Assembly: GCA_005888635.1 (NCBI GenBank)
Contig: VBAW01000022.1
Span: 1-52,732, forward strand
Length of the DNA: 52,732 nt
Direction: 5' to 3'
Origin: Candidatus Bathyarchaeota archaeon
GTDB taxonomy: Archaea; Thermoproteota; Bathyarchaeia; 40CM-2-53-6
In this document: one piece after another, positions 50,639-52,732 of the stretch
Numbering within the stretch: the stretch's first letter is position 1
How the letters are laid out: every line of letters starts with the position of its first letter
The notes under the pieces: model-generated
Databases searched by the model: none
Told to the model about the DNA's origin: nothing
Seen by the model: the letters and a program-made list of their open reading frames with translations, nothing else
Translations under genes and position numbers: made by a program

Positions 50639-51508
50639 GTGATCGGATGGTTGAACAAACGAAGATGGATACTGGTAGCCCTTGCGCTGGTAATCCTATG
50701 CTCAATCACGAGTTCCGGACACTCAGCTGCTCCCAGCCCTCAAGAAAACGTGAATCTCTACACAGGAAACAAGCTCATCATCAGCTCTACTCAGCAAGCG
50801 ATCAAATCAGTAATCGTGAGAGGCAATCTCACAGCCGCAACAGTCTCGAACGGGACCTATCCAGCAAAGAACTTCACCCTCACAACAAACTCGACACAAC
50901 TCTACACCCTCAACCTCTGGCTCTCATACCCAAGCACATACACTACCGCGATCATCATCAATGATCCCTCTGCCGGCGCGAATAGCCAATACACGTCGTA
51001 CTACATCTCCGCAGGAGACCTCAATCTTACCATATTCGCAGCATTCCAGCCGGCGCCAAACAACGGCGAAGGCGTGCCTCTCAGCTGGTCCTCATTCTTC
51101 GGCTGGTTCAGCCAGTTCGGCAGCGCCTTCCCTCTCTGGATCAAGGTGCTCTACACGATACTAGGCGCACAGTTCGCCTTCGTAGGCTACCGCTGGATAA
51201 AGTTCGAAGATGAGAAGAGAAGAGTCGAAGGCCACTTGCCACTTCTAGACCGTGGAAACAGAATCTACATGTGGATCGATGTCGTGTTCAGAACACTACT
51301 CGCTGGTTTCATCATAAGCCTCGCCCTGATGCTAGGCGAGACCGTAATCATCACAGTAGCACAGTATCTGTTCTTCGTCACCCTCAACCTCTTCCCCCTA
51401 GTCGACGTGTTCTCACTCTTCTTCGTCGCCGTACTCGGACTGATCATCTACCTCGCCCGCGAGGGACTAGACAAGTTCCTCGACCTAAAACCGATGATGG
51501 AGGACTAG
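50639..51508 (+). CDS. Membrane protein with N-terminal secreted domain and C-terminal helices
   Basis: A signal peptide (residues about 8-30) is followed by an extracellular Ser/Thr/Asn-rich domain to about 160, then an amphipathic region, one helix near 168 (WIKVLYTILGAQFAFVGY), a charged cytoplasmic loop, and two more helices (LLAGFIISLALMLGE, VDVFSLFFVAVLGLIIYLA). The C-terminus is KFLDLKPMMED. It is the first gene of a pair with the AAA+ ATPase, whose TTG lies 4 bases after the stop. The start is GTG. Confidence 0.6.
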   Translation: MIGWLNKRRWILVALALVILCSITSSGHSAAPSPQENVNLYTGNKLIISSTQQAIKSVIVRGNLTAATVSNGTYPAKNFTLTTNSTQLYTLNLWLSYPSTYTTAIIINDPSAGANSQYTSYYISAGDLNLTIFAAFQPAPNNGEGVPLSWSSFFGWFSQFGSAFPLWIKVLYTILGAQFAFVGYRWIKFEDEKRRVEGHLPLLDRGNRIYMWIDVVFRTLLAGFIISLALMLGETVIITVAQYLFFVTLNLFPLVDVFSLFFVAVLGLIIYLAREGLDKFLDLKPMMED

Positions 51509-51512
51509 GGTC

Positions 51513-52732
51513 TTGAAGAACCAGCGACGGGTAGCCTCAAACGACGATCAACTCTCCGAATTCCTCTTCGGCTCAGTACGGCCCTGGTGGGACCGCAGAC
51601 CATGGCTCAGACGAGTCTTCCTAATACCACTCCGATCAATCGACAAGTCGTACGGCAGATGGAGCAAGGCGAGAGTATCACCCAGGCGTTTCCGAAAGAT
51701 TCAGGAACGCCTGGACCGGGAATATCCACCTGACAAGTTCTCCCCCTCAAACGTCATCGGTCGAGACAGAGAATTCAACCTCCTACTCGACTCCTTCAGA
51801 CTACACGTACTCCGACATCCCTCACTGACCAAGTACTTCGGCAAAGAGGAACTCCCCAAAGCTATCTGTCTCGCAGGAGACAGCGGAACAGGCAAGACCT
51901 TCCTGACAATGGTCTCACTCCGAGAGATGCTGCTGGAAGGCTACAGGAGCGGGGTCCTAGTCACGCCCGTCATCCTGAAAGGATCAGATGTCTACTCTGA
52001 ATTCTACGGGAAGAGCACTCGACAATTGGGCCGCTTCCTCGACTATGCAAGCTCCGTTCCTTCGGTAGTCTATATCGACGAGTTCCAGAGCTTCGGCAGA
52101 AAGGTTCGAGGGGAGACAGGAGCTGAGATAGAGGATACTAGAATCCAGGATGAATTGAATCGTTGGCTGGACAAGATCGTTAGCGGAAAATCTCGGACAA
52201 TGGTAATCGTGGCGACCAACGCGTACGAGAAAATCCGGGAAGACATCCGCCGAAGACTATCGAAAGTCAGCTTGAACGATGGCGTGACCCGCGAGATGCT
52301 TCTTGCGGTTGTGAACGACTCGTTGAAAAGAGAGGGATGGGTCAATCTCAAGGCTGAGGACCTTCTCGATCTGATGGAGCGAGAAGTCACTATCAGACGG
52401 CGAGCCTCTCTCACCCCCAGCGACATCCAAGAGATCTTTCGAGAAGTAAGAAAGTCGAAAGAGGCTCCGTTGAGGGAGAGGATCAGGGAATCGAGGACTG
52501 ATCTCCGAACTGTCGAACTTCCCAAAATTTCGGCGGGAATAGAGGATTTTGCCGGGGCGGCTCGTAACGTGAAACTCTACTCTGAACAGGAGAAGTCGCA
52601 GGAAGTTGTTGATGCAGTTTACGTGATGAAGCCAAAAGTCAGTCGGGAGGATCTTGGCGGCCTACACGACGTGAAGAATAAGGTCCTCAACCACATTGCC
52701 CTCGCCTTCAATCCTTCAATGAGAGAACTCGG
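51513..52732 (+). CDS. Double AAA+ ATPase, 5' part (3' end outside window)
   Basis: The TTG start is preceded by GGAGG at a good ribosome-site spacing. The N-terminal segment is basic (RRPWLRRVFLIPLRSIDKSYGRWSK). The first AAA+ module has Walker A LAGDSGTGKTF near residue 125, Walker B VVYIDEFQSF, and VIVATNAYEKIREDIRRRL (sensor 1 and Arg region). After about residue 385 a second Cdc48-type module begins (SREDLGGLHDVKNKVLNHI) and runs off the end. It is probably a membrane-associated unfoldase or remodelling ATPase because of its membrane-protein partner. Confidence 0.85.
   Translation, partial: MKNQRRVASNDDQLSEFLFGSVRPWWDRRPWLRRVFLIPLRSIDKSYGRWSKARVSPRRFRKIQERLDREYPPDKFSPSNVIGRDREFNLLLDSFRLHVLRHPSLTKYFGKEELPKAICLAGDSGTGKTFLTMVSLREMLLEGYRSGVLVTPVILKGSDVYSEFYGKSTRQLGRFLDYASSVPSVVYIDEFQSFGRKVRGETGAEIEDTRIQDELNRWLDKIVSGKSRTMVIVATNAYEKIREDIRRRLSKVSLNDGVTREMLLAVVNDSLKREGWVNLKAEDLLDLMEREVTIRRRASLTPSDIQEIFREVRKSKEAPLRERIRESRTDLRTVELPKISAGIEDFAGAARNVKLYSEQEKSQEVVDAVYVMKPKVSREDLGGLHDVKNKVLNHIALAFNPSMREL

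Overview
The window is archaeal and looks like a member of the TACK branch, probably an uncultured Nitrososphaeria- or Bathyarchaeia-like lineage. It carries TBP, TFB, RNA polymerase subunit K, aIF1, ribosomal protein eS25, a group II chaperonin, a family B DNA polymerase, an ATP-dependent DNA ligase, CofE for coenzyme F420, archaeal phosphopantetheine adenylyltransferase, archaeal-type phosphoglycerate mutase and inositol-1-phosphate synthase. eS25 together with an intron-bearing tRNA argues against Euryarchaeota. The lineage is an inference from gene content only. TATA-like boxes lie 30-45 bases before many starts, leaders are short, and TTG starts are common.

Layout. 1-3.6 kb: nucleotide-sugar genes, then aIF1, a zinc-ribbon protein and TFB. 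3.65-3.79 kb: a tRNA-Gln that appears to contain two introns. 3.8-7.5 kb: a mixed stretch with phosphopantetheine adenylyltransferase, an N-terminally truncated tyrosine recombinase, small ORFs, a duplicated palindrome, a SecB-like protein and an AbrB-like protein, which looks partly like an old integrated element. 7.6-17.1 kb: nucleotide-pool genes (HD phosphohydrolase, dCTP deaminase family), DNA ligase next to a PriS-like protein, a lysine-rich 49-residue protein, an HprK/PEPCK-fold kinase overlapping agmatinase, and topoisomerase IA. 17.2-19.7 kb: a single 850-residue protein joining a secreted ectodomain through one membrane helix to a KaiC-like ATPase. 20-21 kb: an orphan terminase-nuclease-like ORF. 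21-24 kb: membrane-anchored cyclophilin and apgM.

24.3-27.4 kb is one metal-uptake operon (ZnuA, ZnuC, ZnuB, NikR-like regulator) with an inverted repeat before its first gene. 27.4-32 kb holds a PEP mutase/isocitrate lyase family enzyme, an HExxH protein, a methyltransferase, a surface protein and a Rieske protein. 32-45.5 kb is mostly housekeeping: TBP, NOL1/NOP2/Sun methyltransferase, PolB, CofE, M20 peptidase, Ino1-PyrF, eS25, DegT aminotransferase, thermosome and RpoK. 45.5-52.7 kb has RimI, a site-2 protease overlapping a nuclease-fold protein, 3-hydroxyacyl-CoA dehydrogenase overlapping a corrinoid-type protein, two membrane proteins, and the start of a double AAA+ ATPase cut by the window end.

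Two themes stand out. First, several evidently real genes (TFB, ZnuC, ZnuB, the zinc-ribbon protein after aIF1) have no in-frame ATG, GTG or TTG ahead of their conserved N-termini, which suggests CTG, ATT or ATA starts. Second, there are membrane-linked ATPase architectures (ectodomain-TM-KaiC; ectodomain/TM protein plus AAA+) of unknown role. No CRISPR array, rRNA or intact insertion sequence was seen.
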